Assembly: GCA_945888515.1 (NCBI GenBank)
Contig: CAMDAD010000016.1
Span: forward strand, 1-62,287
From: Akkermansia muciniphila
Lineage (GTDB): Bacteria > Verrucomicrobiota > Verrucomicrobiia > Verrucomicrobiales > Akkermansiaceae
Length of the DNA stretch: 62,287 nucleotides
Reading direction: 5' to 3'
Both the position numbers and the translations under genes were made by a program. The notes under the pieces were generated by a model, which saw nothing but the letters and a program-made list of their open reading frames with translations, was not told the origin of the DNA and ran no database searches. Below are positions 35,836 to 44,454 of the stretch, piece after piece; position 1 is the stretch's first letter, and each line of letters opens with the position of its first letter.

Positions 35836-36347
35836 AACGGATCATCGCCATCCTTGCCCTAGTCGCCACCTGCTGGTTTTGGCTTCGCGCACCTCGGCAA
35901 AAAGATCTCGCATCTGCTCAGATGGATACACGGAAAAGCGAATCATATCGGAGTGAGGGAGTATCCTCGGAAGCATCTGCTGTAGTTCCTGTTTTGGCTG
36001 CTGTGTCGGCAGAATCAGAGCACTTATTGAATCCGCAAGCCAGCGCCAGCGATGACTTGGAAGTGATGACAGTGTTGGTAGCAGAATACCGCCGCTTGCT
36101 GGGAGGAAATCCGGTGGGAGACAATGACGAAATCACCGCGGCTCTCGCAGGCAAGAATCTCAGCCACATCGCTCTGCTCACGACCCAGGTGGTCGAGCGC
36201 GTGGCACCGCAAGGTCAATTGCTGGATCGCTGGGGAATGCCATATTTTTTCCACGCTCGCTCGGGCAAGTCCATGGGAATCATCTCTTCTGGCCCCGATG
36301 GCATACTTTATACCGCCGATGACCTGCACGGTGGCGATCCCGAATGA
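35832..36347 (+). CDS. Small exported protein coupled to DUF1501
   Basis: 171 residues from a TTG that overlaps the DUF1501 stop; an in-frame ATG at 35922 would remove the hydrophobic start. The signal anchor is MKRIIAILALVATCWFWLRA. The C-terminal part reads LLDRWGMPYFFHARSGKSM, then SSGPDGILYTADDL, matching the calcium/loop end of GspG-type pseudopilins, though the class III leader is missing. It is possibly a pseudopilin-derived periplasmic partner of the DUF1501/DUF1800 proteins. The function is inferred only from position. Confidence 0.7.
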   Translation: MKRIIAILALVATCWFWLRAPRQKDLASAQMDTRKSESYRSEGVSSEASAVVPVLAAVSAESEHLLNPQASASDDLEVMTVLVAEYRRLLGGNPVGDNDEITAALAGKNLSHIALLTTQVVERVAPQGQLLDRWGMPYFFHARSGKSMGIISSGPDGILYTADDLHGGDPE

Positions 36348-36486
36348 TCAAAAATGTGCGAGGCTTCTGGACAAAAGCGGCAAGCGCAATCAGATCCATC
36401 GGCCAACCTATCGGCCTTTCGTATCACCCGTAACACGGTTTCGATCACCTATGACGCTCTCCGTGGTTCCGTTGTTAAGAATTTCG

Positions 36487-37197
36487 TCATTCATGCTTTG
36501 GTTGTATGGAGCAATGATTCGTTTTGGATGGAAAGGCTTGGTAAAAAAGGACAAGTGGAGAAAAGACCAGCCAGTAGACATAGGAGAAAGCCCAAAGAAA
36601 AAATTGCGCCATTTCAGAGCGAATCTTTCGAGTGCCGATTTCGGGGCGATACTTGCGTTTCTGAAATGCGGGAATCTGTCTTCGCAACTTGAGAATTTCG
36701 GAAACCGATACGAATGGGAAGCAAGCCATCTTGGGCGGTTCCGAAACGGGTTCCATTCGACGCCGATACACACTGATGAAAATAGAGACGATACCGAACG
36801 GAACAGTCACCCAAAGTAAATGCCCGCTCCATCCTACTTTACACCAAACGCTGAGGAATGTGATCAGAGAAAGGCAGGCGATCAGATGATCCCAAGACCA
36901 GCGGCGCGACTGAGAAAAGGAAAATGCGGAGTCAGATTGAAGGACCAAGAGAAGTCGCTGGAAATAATCCCATTCCGGTTTGGAGAGGTGTATCTTATGA
37001 TCTCGGCAATCGTCGTAATGGAGCCAAACGGAGTGAATGATTTCATTGACGGTCTCATCCTTACTTTCCATTTCTCGGAAACGGTTGTCTAACTCGAAGG
37101 CTGTGATCTTGTCGTCGAGGTAGGCCTCCAACGCTAAAATCATTTGATCTCTGCTGACACGGTCGACCATAAAGTTATGCCATGATGTTAGGCTCAT
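36487..37197 (-). CDS. Membrane protein of unknown function
   Basis: 236 residues. The soluble N-terminal part (about 1-90) holds a pattern I have seen in conserved hypothetical proteins of this phylum: AYLDDKITAFELDNRF, VWLHYDDCRDH and EWDYFQRLLLVLQSD. Two close hydrophobic segments at about 105-145 and one near 205-225 follow, separated by a basic stretch. An internal ATG at 37170 is an alternative start. It lies 66 bp after the zinc-ribbon gene in the same direction. No enzyme motif seen. Confidence 0.6.
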   Translation of the reverse strand: MSLTSWHNFMVDRVSRDQMILALEAYLDDKITAFELDNRFREMESKDETVNEIIHSVWLHYDDCRDHKIHLSKPEWDYFQRLLLVLQSDSAFSFSQSRRWSWDHLIACLSLITFLSVWCKVGWSGHLLWVTVPFGIVSIFISVYRRRMEPVSEPPKMACFPFVSVSEILKLRRQIPAFQKRKYRPEIGTRKIRSEMAQFFLWAFSYVYWLVFSPLVLFYQAFPSKTNHCSIQPKHE

Positions 37198-37263
37198 CTA
37201 CAGCGGAGGCAGAAGCCCGCGACAACGCAGCGAATCTACTCTCCGATGAGTCTTCTGTCCGCT

Positions 37264-37623
37264 TCATTTCATTACGTTTCGGCTGGGCAATCGATTGCCG
37301 CAATAGATGCAGTTGGGCTTCGTGGTGCTGGCTTTTTGTCCGCAATGGGGGCAATCGATCATCTCGGCACCGATCTTCCCATCTACCACTCCATCTCTTG
37401 CATCGATTTCGAGGATCTTCGCCCTGAGATGCTCATCGGTGAATCCAAGATGATCTCTGAGAAGTTCCCACATGGCTTGGCATGCCAAAGTCAGTTCTTC
37501 AAGTTCCTGCTTTGTATTATCCTTTCTAGCGGAAAGGCTATCGACCTTAAACGAGGCGAGGTCAGCTGCAGTTTTGGCTTTTTCAATCTGATAGTGCTGA
37601 AGAATATCCCAAGCGAGGCTCAT
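37264..37623 (-). CDS. Small coiled-coil protein with C-terminal zinc ribbon
   Basis: 119 residues, family not recognised. The N-terminal 75 residues are helical and heptad-like (KAKTAADLASFKVDSLSARK, KQELEELTLACQAMW). The C-terminus has CPHCGQKASTTKPNCIYCGN, a four-Cys zinc ribbon like those on DnaJ-type or regulatory proteins. No membrane segment or signal peptide. It is probably co-transcribed with the downstream membrane protein. Confidence 0.6.
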   Translation of the reverse strand: MSLAWDILQHYQIEKAKTAADLASFKVDSLSARKDNTKQELEELTLACQAMWELLRDHLGFTDEHLRAKILEIDARDGVVDGKIGAEMIDCPHCGQKASTTKPNCIYCGNRLPSRNVMK

Positions 37624-38107
37624 ATGATCGTAGGTGTGTGTGAATGCATGGTCTGCAGGTCTTGTTGCTGGTATTGGATCGTTTCACGAATCACAGCCCC
37701 ATCGAAGTATGGGACGAAATTCCAATGAGCAAGTTACCAAGCGTTGAAAGCGCGGTCTTCATTTTTTAGGAGGGTGAGGGATACATGAACTTCAATTCCT
37801 CTCACAGCATACCCATACATGAATCGGCCGCGATGAGGAACTGACGGGGATTGCATAACTGATTCGGGCCAAGTTGGCGATGGGAAAATGGTATTTCTCA
37901 GCCAGCGCGATCCTCTTTTTCCTTGATCCCAATCATACAAAACAGAATTTCAGAATAAATCGAATTTAGAAATGGGAAATGAGTAGTTTTTTTATACTCA
38001 GTCATAATAATTGAGTAATGTTAGCAATCTAATTTCGTAGGCTTCAGAAGCAAAAAACGACGGATCGCATTTAGCAGATCGTATGATCTGTTGGGTTTCT
38101 AACGAAT
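37624..38107. other. Intergenic region without a convincing gene
   Basis: About 480 bp with only short doubtful frames. The part from roughly 37930 to 38060 is AT-rich. Two small palindromes stand out: TACTCA/TGAGTA (37995-38000 and 38012-38017), and CAGATC-GTAT-GATCTG (38075-38090), extendable to AGCAGATC/GATCTGTT. The second lies just past the stop of the minus-strand hydrolase gene but lacks a close T-tract in that direction. No RNA gene recognised. Confidence 0.5.
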
Positions 38108-39082
38108 TTACTTTTTCAGCATTTCGATGAGATAGGAAGTCGGGGTTTTGTGCTTCGCCGCAGTGGCTCCGGGATAGTAGAGGTCACAGGGTATTCCGAT
38201 TTCTTTGCATCGTTTTTGTAGACCTACTCCATAATTAGCAGAGTGTGTCGGGTCTTTTTCGTTTTGGCCCATTTGGGGTGGCTTTACGTAATAGAGGGAA
38301 ACTGCGGGGTCGTCCTTCGTCGCCAGAGCGTAGGGCGAGTATTCTGCAATCCACGGCAGAATGCTTTCGCGATCAGCGAGGGCCTGAGCGAAGTCTTTCT
38401 TTCCGAAGGCGTGTCCCCCGTAGCGACTGTTCGGCGTCCAATCTTTCGCCTGTTGTGGGTCCAGCGTAGTCTGTGCACCAATCACCGCAATGCAGAGCGG
38501 GCGGGTGGATTGTCGGGCGATGGGATCAGTGCTTTTGAGGTCTGCGAGATCATCGTGATAGGCGAGCCAGAGGCTGGTACAGGCTCCTGCCGAGCTACCG
38601 GCGAGGCCTACGCGCGTGGGGTCGATGTTCCATTCCTTGGCCCTGCTGCGGAGAAATTGCAGGGCGCGTGCGGAATCGTTCAAGGGGCCCATGACGGGCG
38701 GCGTTAAGCCCTCGGCGCTGGCTTGGGGAATGAAACGATAGTTATTTGCCGCTACGGAGAACCCTGCATCGAGCAACGCTTGGACATCCACGCAGCGACT
38801 GATCCGCTCTTTGCTGCCGTTCATCCATCCTCCGCCGTGAATGACGAGAACGAGAGGTGTTGGTTTGTTCGACTTGGCCTGCCAGAAGTCGAGCACATGG
38901 CGAGGATGTGTGCCGTATTTTACCTCGCTGCGTGTGGGCTTCGGCACGGATTTGTCATAGGACCCATCCGCCGCTTGTTGTGTGGTGGGTTTCTTTGGCT
39001 TGGCTTGGCTGGTTGCTTTCGGTGGCGCTGACTGGGCGCTGAGGTATGCGGTGCAAAGCAGTAGGAACAGGATGGGCTTCAT
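38108..39082 (-). CDS. Secreted BD-FAE/esterase-type alpha/beta hydrolase
   Basis: 324 residues. The signal peptide is MKPILFLLLCTAYLSAQS, followed by a Lys/Pro/Ala-rich linker (about 20-45). LVIHGGGWMNGSKE is the HGGG oxyanion motif. The nucleophile elbow is GSSAGACTSLWLAYH in the context VGLAGSSAG. Typical phrases are LDFWQAKSNKPTPL and AREILRFLRS-like ALQFLRSRAKEW. This class includes carbohydrate and feruloyl esterases common in polysaccharide-degrading Verrucomicrobiota. The nearest C-terminal His-bearing region is YPGATAAKHKTPTSYL. Substrate unknown. Confidence 0.85.
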   Translation of the reverse strand: MKPILFLLLCTAYLSAQSAPPKATSQAKPKKPTTQQAADGSYDKSVPKPTRSEVKYGTHPRHVLDFWQAKSNKPTPLVLVIHGGGWMNGSKERISRCVDVQALLDAGFSVAANNYRFIPQASAEGLTPPVMGPLNDSARALQFLRSRAKEWNIDPTRVGLAGSSAGACTSLWLAYHDDLADLKSTDPIARQSTRPLCIAVIGAQTTLDPQQAKDWTPNSRYGGHAFGKKDFAQALADRESILPWIAEYSPYALATKDDPAVSLYYVKPPQMGQNEKDPTHSANYGVGLQKRCKEIGIPCDLYYPGATAAKHKTPTSYLIEMLKK

Positions 39083-39152
39083 GGACAGGATTACGATTTT
39101 TTCAAACTCAGCCTATCATGAGAGTTGACTTGATTGCGTCATTCCTTTGCCT

Positions 39153-39183
39153 AAAAAAAACCCGCAGGAAAGTGACCTGCGGG
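39153..39183 (-). terminator. Intrinsic terminator of the 1401-residue multidomain gene
   Basis: CCCGCAGG (39161-39168) pairs perfectly with CCTGCGGG (39176-39183) around a 7-base loop. On the minus strand the stem is followed directly by eight T (A run at 39153-39160). It is placed 20 bp after the stop of the gene ending at 39203 and is the clearest terminator in the window. Confidence 0.9.
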
Positions 39184-39202
39184 CTTGGTGAAGGATTCGC
39201 GA

Positions 39203-42200
39203 TTATTTCATCGGATGTTCCTTGAGTAATTCATCGACCATGTAAAAACCCTGACGTCCTTTGGTGGCCTCGCGCACCTTGCCAACCTCCTCAGCTTTCA
39301 CGGCAGGCGCCTTGTTGCCGTAGCTATTGCGCACGTAGGTGAGAACAGCTGCCACTTCGTCATCTTTTAGCATGCCGCCGAAGGCCTGCATGGGAACTTG
39401 TCCTTCGTATTTTTTGCCATCCAGCTCAAAGGGGCCCATCAAGCCATGGAGTGTGAGTTTGATGAGTCGATTCGTGTCTTGTGTGACCCAGGGGCTGTTA
39501 GCCAGCGGCGGGAATGCGGGCGGGAGGCCTTTGCCGTCGGCCTGGTGGCAGGTGGCGCAGTGAGCATCACGATGATAAATTTCGTGACCAGCAAGAAATT
39601 GTTTTTTCTCGCCCTCGCTCAGGTGTGAGGGAGCAGGCGGAGCAGGGTTCTCGATCACTTCCACTTCGGTCACGCCACTGAGTCGATCACTGGCGGTTTT
39701 TGCGGCACCTTTGATCCAGTTGTCCTGCGGTTGTGCGGAAGCGATGCTGACGATTTTTTTGCCAGCGGTATTGTCCATCCAGGAGGCGGCGACGATTGCT
39801 TCCAAGCGCACACGGCCCTCGGGATCAGTCGCGGCTTTTTCTAACAGCGCGGCATGATCCGAGATGGCATGGTAGTTGTAGCGAATGACCCGCACGGCGG
39901 CAGCGCGTGCGCGGAAGTCCTTAGAATTGAGCACCTTCTTGAGAATCTCTTGATCCACTTGGTTGAGTCCCCACGTCGTGTAAAGCGCCTCTAGCACGTG
40001 GTGTTCGTAGCGTGGGTCGTTCCGATCCAGCTTCACCACCCAGGCTTTGAGGGCGGTCATGACCTCGGCTGCAGGACGCGCACGTAGCTCGCAACGGGTG
40101 CGATAACGAGAACGGTTTTCTGGCAGCTTCAGATTTTCTAACAGCGTGGCAATGGACGCTTTGTCAATCTGGGCAGGCTTCACCAGAGGACGCGAGGGAT
40201 AGGTGATGCGATAGACACGACCGTGGACGTGGTCGCGCAGTGGATCCCGGGCATTGTGCTGCATGTGGCCGATCAATACGTTGTGCCAGTCGATCACGTA
40301 GAGCGAGCCATCAGGCGCAAATTCTAAGTCACCAGGGCGGAAATTGCCATCGGCTGACTTGAGCAATTCGTGACGGAAACTGGTTTTGTATCCCGTGCCG
40401 TCATCGACAATGGCATGCTGCTTGATGCCGAGGAAACCGATGTTATTGCAGAGTAGCAAGTCGCCTTGCACTTCATCTGGGAAGTGACGTGACGAAACGA
40501 CTTCCAGTCCCGAGGTGGGTCGTACTTTTTGTCCCTCCGGAATCAGGTCTGCCGTAAGTGGTGTGGTGCGACCGTAATGCGGCTTGATCGAAGAAGGTAG
40601 CATCCAGTTCATCGTAGGCCCAGACGTATGGAGGAAAAAGTCTTGCCCCCACTGATCAAAAACGATGCCCCACGGATTGGGGATACTTACCTGGGCGGTG
40701 CGTTCCAGCATGCCGCGCTGCGGGCTGTAGCGCCAGAAACCACCATTGACGCCGCGTACGGCTCCGTACGGGGTCTCGACGTTCGAGTGGAGGAATACGC
40801 CCTCGCCCATCAGGAAGGCCCCGGAGGGATCCGCGGTGTAGGCACTGATGGCGTGGTGGGTATCGTGACTGTCGAACCCACCTAAGACAATTTCGCGCAC
40901 GTCAGCTTTGTCATCGCCGTCAGTATCGCGCAGCAGCATGATGTTCGGCTCTTGTGAGACATAAACGCCCTCGGGTGCGAACTCGAAACCGATAGGCAGG
41001 TGGAGTTTGTCAGCAAAAACGATTTCCTTGTCCGCCTTACCATCGCCGTTCGTGTCTTCATAGATCAATAACTTGTCGTTAGGCAGGGCATCACCTGGGC
41101 GGTAGTGCGGATAAGTGGGCATGACCGCTACCCAGAGGCGTCCTTTTTTGTCGAACGACAACTGCATCGGATTCGCGAGGTTGGGGAATTCTTTCTCAGA
41201 GGCAAAAAGCTGGACTTTGTAGCCCTCTGGCACCGTTAGTTTGCTCTCGGCTTCTTTTCCGTAAAGATACTTGGTTGTACCGTTTTTTTCGCTGGGTCGG
41301 TAATTGGTGGGCACGGGGGGGAGCTGGTGTGTTTTGGAGTCATCGACGCTGAGACTGCTGGTCTTGCCGCTGGCTACGGCGTGGATGAGCTGATCGCGCA
41401 AGGCGGCCATTTCACGGTTCTTTTTGACTTCGTCTTGATAGTTTTGTGGTCCGTATGGGGCGTAGCGGCGACCGTGCGTGTGAACGCCATTGAGAATGTT
41501 GTAATCGTTGTGCCAGAACCAATCTTTTTCTTTCACCGCGGCATGGACTTTTTGCGGATCGGCTTTCGAGGCAGTGGATGCGTGACCGTAGAGCCCATTG
41601 GCTAATAACACGGCAAGCTGTTTGTAGCCTTCTTCGTTAGGGATGAAGCCATTGCTGGTGAATGGTTTCTTCGCGGTGCTGTAGTGTTCTTTGGTGGGAG
41701 TGAAGAGATCGATAAAGGTAAGGCTATGCTTTTTCGCCACACGCTGCATGGCGGCGCTATACAGGGCGAGGTTGGCGTTTTCTTTTTCGCCATTGGGCAG
41801 GTCGCGCTGTTTGCTTAGGTTTTCGTAAGCGATAGGCGAGACCAGCACGAGGCGTGGTGCGGCCTTTCCATTGTAGGCTTTGCTGAGTGTGTGAACGACG
41901 AACGCATTAAGTTCGGCTTCGTAATTTTCGACTCGTTTTGGTCCGTCGAATGATTCATTGTATCCGAAAAAGGCGACGATGGTATCTACCTCCAAAAAAT
42001 GCAACCACTGGTCAGGTGTTGGGAAAAATCCTTCTCCTGAGTGAACAGAAAACTCCGGGCGGAATTTTTCTGCACCGGGGAAAGCCCACTGCGATTTACG
42101 ACCGGGGTGAGGGCGGAAGGCAGGCGTGTCACCGGGCCGACCCATGTTACGCACAAACAAATTGTTGTTGGGGTAGCGAAGTTGCAACTCTGTCTCGAGA

Positions 42201-43408
42201 TGACTGTAGTAGAGGTCGCGTTCGGCGAGCCCATTCCCAAGAAAAACAATTCGTTCGCCTTTGTTTGGCGCAGCGACTCCTTGGGGCAGAACTGCGGCGG
42301 CCGTGGGAGGGTCCTGCGCAGGGGCGTGTGATGCATTCTTAGCGGTTTTTTTCTCCCCGTTAGTAGATGGTGTTGCCGCAACTTTTTCCTGCGTGGAAGG
42401 GCTCTTACCGAGAGCAAAGTCCGCTGGTTTGAGATTGCGAGTTTTGAAAAAATTGCCCTCCTTAATGAACCCGTAGTCGGATGGTTGGAAGGGATCTACG
42501 TAGTTGACGTCAGCCTTGGCGGGGATCGCTACACCTGTGAGGTGATGCACGGTATTGACGAACAAACGTCGCAAATCTTCATCGGCGAAGTCGGTTGATG
42601 ATCCCATGGTAGTACAGAAGGCCTTTCCTTTGGAGCTGCCGTTCGGCGCGGTGTATTCGCGCAACCAAGCGAGTGGCATCATGGGACTGTTCTTGGGACC
42701 TGCAACGTTTTTCGAGCTGGGTTCCAAGGTCTCCGTTACCGCTCCACGCAAGAGAATTGTGGCGGCTTTTTGATCCAGATTGGCGACACCATAGACATCG
42801 GTTGGCCCAAAAATTTCTCCCACGTTGGCCAAAACGGGATGCTTGGCGTTGGCGGCTTCCACTACGCTGCGCGTGCCTTCTTTTTTGTGTACACCGTGGT
42901 GGCTGACCCATTGCTCGCCGAGGATGTTGAGACCGAACTTGGCCCATGCGAAATCGCCCGTTTTGGCAGAGCCAGTGAATGCGTGAGTGGCGGTGCGAAA
43001 GCCCATGACGGGCTTGCCAGCGTTCAGATACTCGGCGAAGTGAGCGAGCTGGTTGTCGGGCAACTGGCGGAAACGGGTCCCGATGATCAACAAGTCCGCA
43101 GATTTCAGCGCTTCGGTGCCGGGAATATTTTTCTGGAAATTTGAGTCGATGTAGCCGCCATCCGGATTGATGGCGAAGAGCACCACGCAATCAAATCCAT
43201 ACTTTTGGCTAAGGATTTTCGCTAGCATCGGGCAGGATTCCTCGCTGCGGTATTCTTCATCACCGGAAACGAGCACGACTTTTTTTCCGTTGGCGGTGCC
43301 GGCTTTGGCGGGGATGAGCAGCCATTCCTGGGCGGTGGCAGAGGTCATACTGAGAGCCGCGATCGTGCAGACTTTGAGCCATGGTTTGAGGAGACGCAGA
43401 TAATTCAT
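39203..43408 (-). CDS. Giant PVC-type ThuA / SGNH-like / propeller / HEAT / cytochrome c protein
   Basis: 1401 residues with a signal peptide (about 1-27). A ThuA-like glutamine-amidotransferase-fold domain (about 40-300) starts KKVVLVSGDEEYRSEE. A low-complexity linker leads to an SGNH-hydrolase-type domain (about 385-620). There the GDSL block reads FLGNGLAERD, so the nucleophile Ser is absent, though AFFGYNESF and PNEEGYKQLA remain. A seven-bladed, calcium-style propeller of the PVC membrane-bound dehydrogenase type follows (about 720-1080; DTNGDGKADKE, DTDGDDKADVRE). HEAT-like helices come next, then a cytochrome c with CATCH at 1284-1288 and a likely axial Met near 1340. Periplasmic redox function inferred. 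Confidence 0.93.
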   Translation of the reverse strand: MNYLRLLKPWLKVCTIAALSMTSATAQEWLLIPAKAGTANGKKVVLVSGDEEYRSEESCPMLAKILSQKYGFDCVVLFAINPDGGYIDSNFQKNIPGTEALKSADLLIIGTRFRQLPDNQLAHFAEYLNAGKPVMGFRTATHAFTGSAKTGDFAWAKFGLNILGEQWVSHHGVHKKEGTRSVVEAANAKHPVLANVGEIFGPTDVYGVANLDQKAATILLRGAVTETLEPSSKNVAGPKNSPMMPLAWLREYTAPNGSSKGKAFCTTMGSSTDFADEDLRRLFVNTVHHLTGVAIPAKADVNYVDPFQPSDYGFIKEGNFFKTRNLKPADFALGKSPSTQEKVAATPSTNGEKKTAKNASHAPAQDPPTAAAVLPQGVAAPNKGERIVFLGNGLAERDLYYSHLETELQLRYPNNNLFVRNMGRPGDTPAFRPHPGRKSQWAFPGAEKFRPEFSVHSGEGFFPTPDQWLHFLEVDTIVAFFGYNESFDGPKRVENYEAELNAFVVHTLSKAYNGKAAPRLVLVSPIAYENLSKQRDLPNGEKENANLALYSAAMQRVAKKHSLTFIDLFTPTKEHYSTAKKPFTSNGFIPNEEGYKQLAVLLANGLYGHASTASKADPQKVHAAVKEKDWFWHNDYNILNGVHTHGRRYAPYGPQNYQDEVKKNREMAALRDQLIHAVASGKTSSLSVDDSKTHQLPPVPTNYRPSEKNGTTKYLYGKEAESKLTVPEGYKVQLFASEKEFPNLANPMQLSFDKKGRLWVAVMPTYPHYRPGDALPNDKLLIYEDTNGDGKADKEIVFADKLHLPIGFEFAPEGVYVSQEPNIMLLRDTDGDDKADVREIVLGGFDSHDTHHAISAYTADPSGAFLMGEGVFLHSNVETPYGAVRGVNGGFWRYSPQRGMLERTAQVSIPNPWGIVFDQWGQDFFLHTSGPTMNWMLPSSIKPHYGRTTPLTADLIPEGQKVRPTSGLEVVSSRHFPDEVQGDLLLCNNIGFLGIKQHAIVDDGTGYKTSFRHELLKSADGNFRPGDLEFAPDGSLYVIDWHNVLIGHMQHNARDPLRDHVHGRVYRITYPSRPLVKPAQIDKASIATLLENLKLPENRSRYRTRCELRARPAAEVMTALKAWVVKLDRNDPRYEHHVLEALYTTWGLNQVDQEILKKVLNSKDFRARAAAVRVIRYNYHAISDHAALLEKAATDPEGRVRLEAIVAASWMDNTAGKKIVSIASAQPQDNWIKGAAKTASDRLSGVTEVEVIENPAPPAPSHLSEGEKKQFLAGHEIYHRDAHCATCHQADGKGLPPAFPPLANSPWVTQDTNRLIKLTLHGLMGPFELDGKKYEGQVPMQAFGGMLKDDEVAAVLTYVRNSYGNKAPAVKAEEVGKVREATKGRQGFYMVDELLKEHPMK

Positions 43409-43602
43409 AAGCTGATATGGGGATACGCCAACGATGAGCCAAATATTTCGATTTTATGCAACAATTTGTGCCATGCTGACACGATTGATCAGAGCAGATG
43501 GTGATGTTCCACGTGCTTTCCACTGGACGAGTTCCAGATGAGGAGTCTCAATCATCGCATCCGTTCTTGTCAAAAAACGCTCCTTTGGGTAAGATGCCAT
43601 CC

Positions 43603-44454
43603 ATGAAATTGATCCGTCACGGAGAAATTGGCAGGGAAGAGCCGGGTGTTTTGTTGCCGGACGGTCGTCGTATCGATGCCAGCGAGGAGTTCAACGATTA
43701 CGATGAGGGTTTTTTTGCCATGGGGGGAATGGAATCGCTCGCCCAGTGGGTCGAGGATGGTTGCGTCGGCGGACGCGAGATTCCCTCGATCGCGCGCATC
43801 GGGACTCCCGTCGATCGTCCCTCGAAAATTGTCTGTGTCGGGAAAAATTATTTGGATCACGCAAAAGAATTCGGTGAGGGCATTCCTGCCGAACCCGTGT
43901 TGTTCATGAAAGCCTCCTCGTGCTGGTCAGGTCCATTTGATGAAGTGATCCGTCCGCGTGGTGCCGAGAAGTTGGACTACGAAGTCGAGCTGGCTGTCGT
44001 AATCGGCCAGACGATGAGCCATGTCAGCGAAGATGAGGCGCTGTCGCACGTGGCGGGCTATTCGGTTTTTTGCGATTATTCGGAACGTGCCTATCAAAAG
44101 GAAATGGGTGGTCAGTGGATGAAAGGAAAAAGTTACGATCGCTTCGGGCCGATGGGACCATGGCTGGTGCCTGCCTCGCAAGTGCCGGATCCGCAGGCGC
44201 TGCGGCTGTGGACCAAAGTGAATGGAGAGCTGCGACAAAATGGCTACACGGGCGACATGATGTTTCCGATCAGGATGGTATTGAGTTACATCAGTCGTTT
44301 CATGACCCTGCTGCCCGGAGATGTGGTAGCTACGGGAACGCCGGCGGGCGTGGCGATGGGAATGACGCCTCCTAAGTATTTGCAGCCAGGAGATTTTGTG
44401 GAGTTGGGGATCGATGGCCTTGGTGAAATGGGGCAGCGCATTGTGGCTGGTTAG
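43603..44454 (+). CDS. Fumarylacetoacetate hydrolase family protein
   Basis: 283 residues from the ATG at 43603; an ATG at 43594 and a longer upstream frame exist. The FAH C-terminal fold is clear: KIVCVGKNYLDHAKEFGE, then FMKASSCWSGP, metal ligands in LDYEVELAVVIG, and VFCDYSERAYQ. GDVVATGTPAGVAMG and LQPGDFVELGIDGLG close the fold. Members hydrolyse or decarboxylate beta-diketones and 2-oxo acids, for example in aromatic or sugar-acid catabolism; the substrate cannot be told here. Its stop (TAG) overlaps the convergent hydrolase gene by 4 bp. Confidence 0.92.
   Translation: MKLIRHGEIGREEPGVLLPDGRRIDASEEFNDYDEGFFAMGGMESLAQWVEDGCVGGREIPSIARIGTPVDRPSKIVCVGKNYLDHAKEFGEGIPAEPVLFMKASSCWSGPFDEVIRPRGAEKLDYEVELAVVIGQTMSHVSEDEALSHVAGYSVFCDYSERAYQKEMGGQWMKGKSYDRFGPMGPWLVPASQVPDPQALRLWTKVNGELRQNGYTGDMMFPIRMVLSYISRFMTLLPGDVVATGTPAGVAMGMTPPKYLQPGDFVELGIDGLGEMGQRIVAG

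Noticed and set aside
37734-37940. A 68-residue minus-strand frame in the non-coding stretch.
   Set aside because: No family pattern, no start signal and no linked gene; treated as chance.
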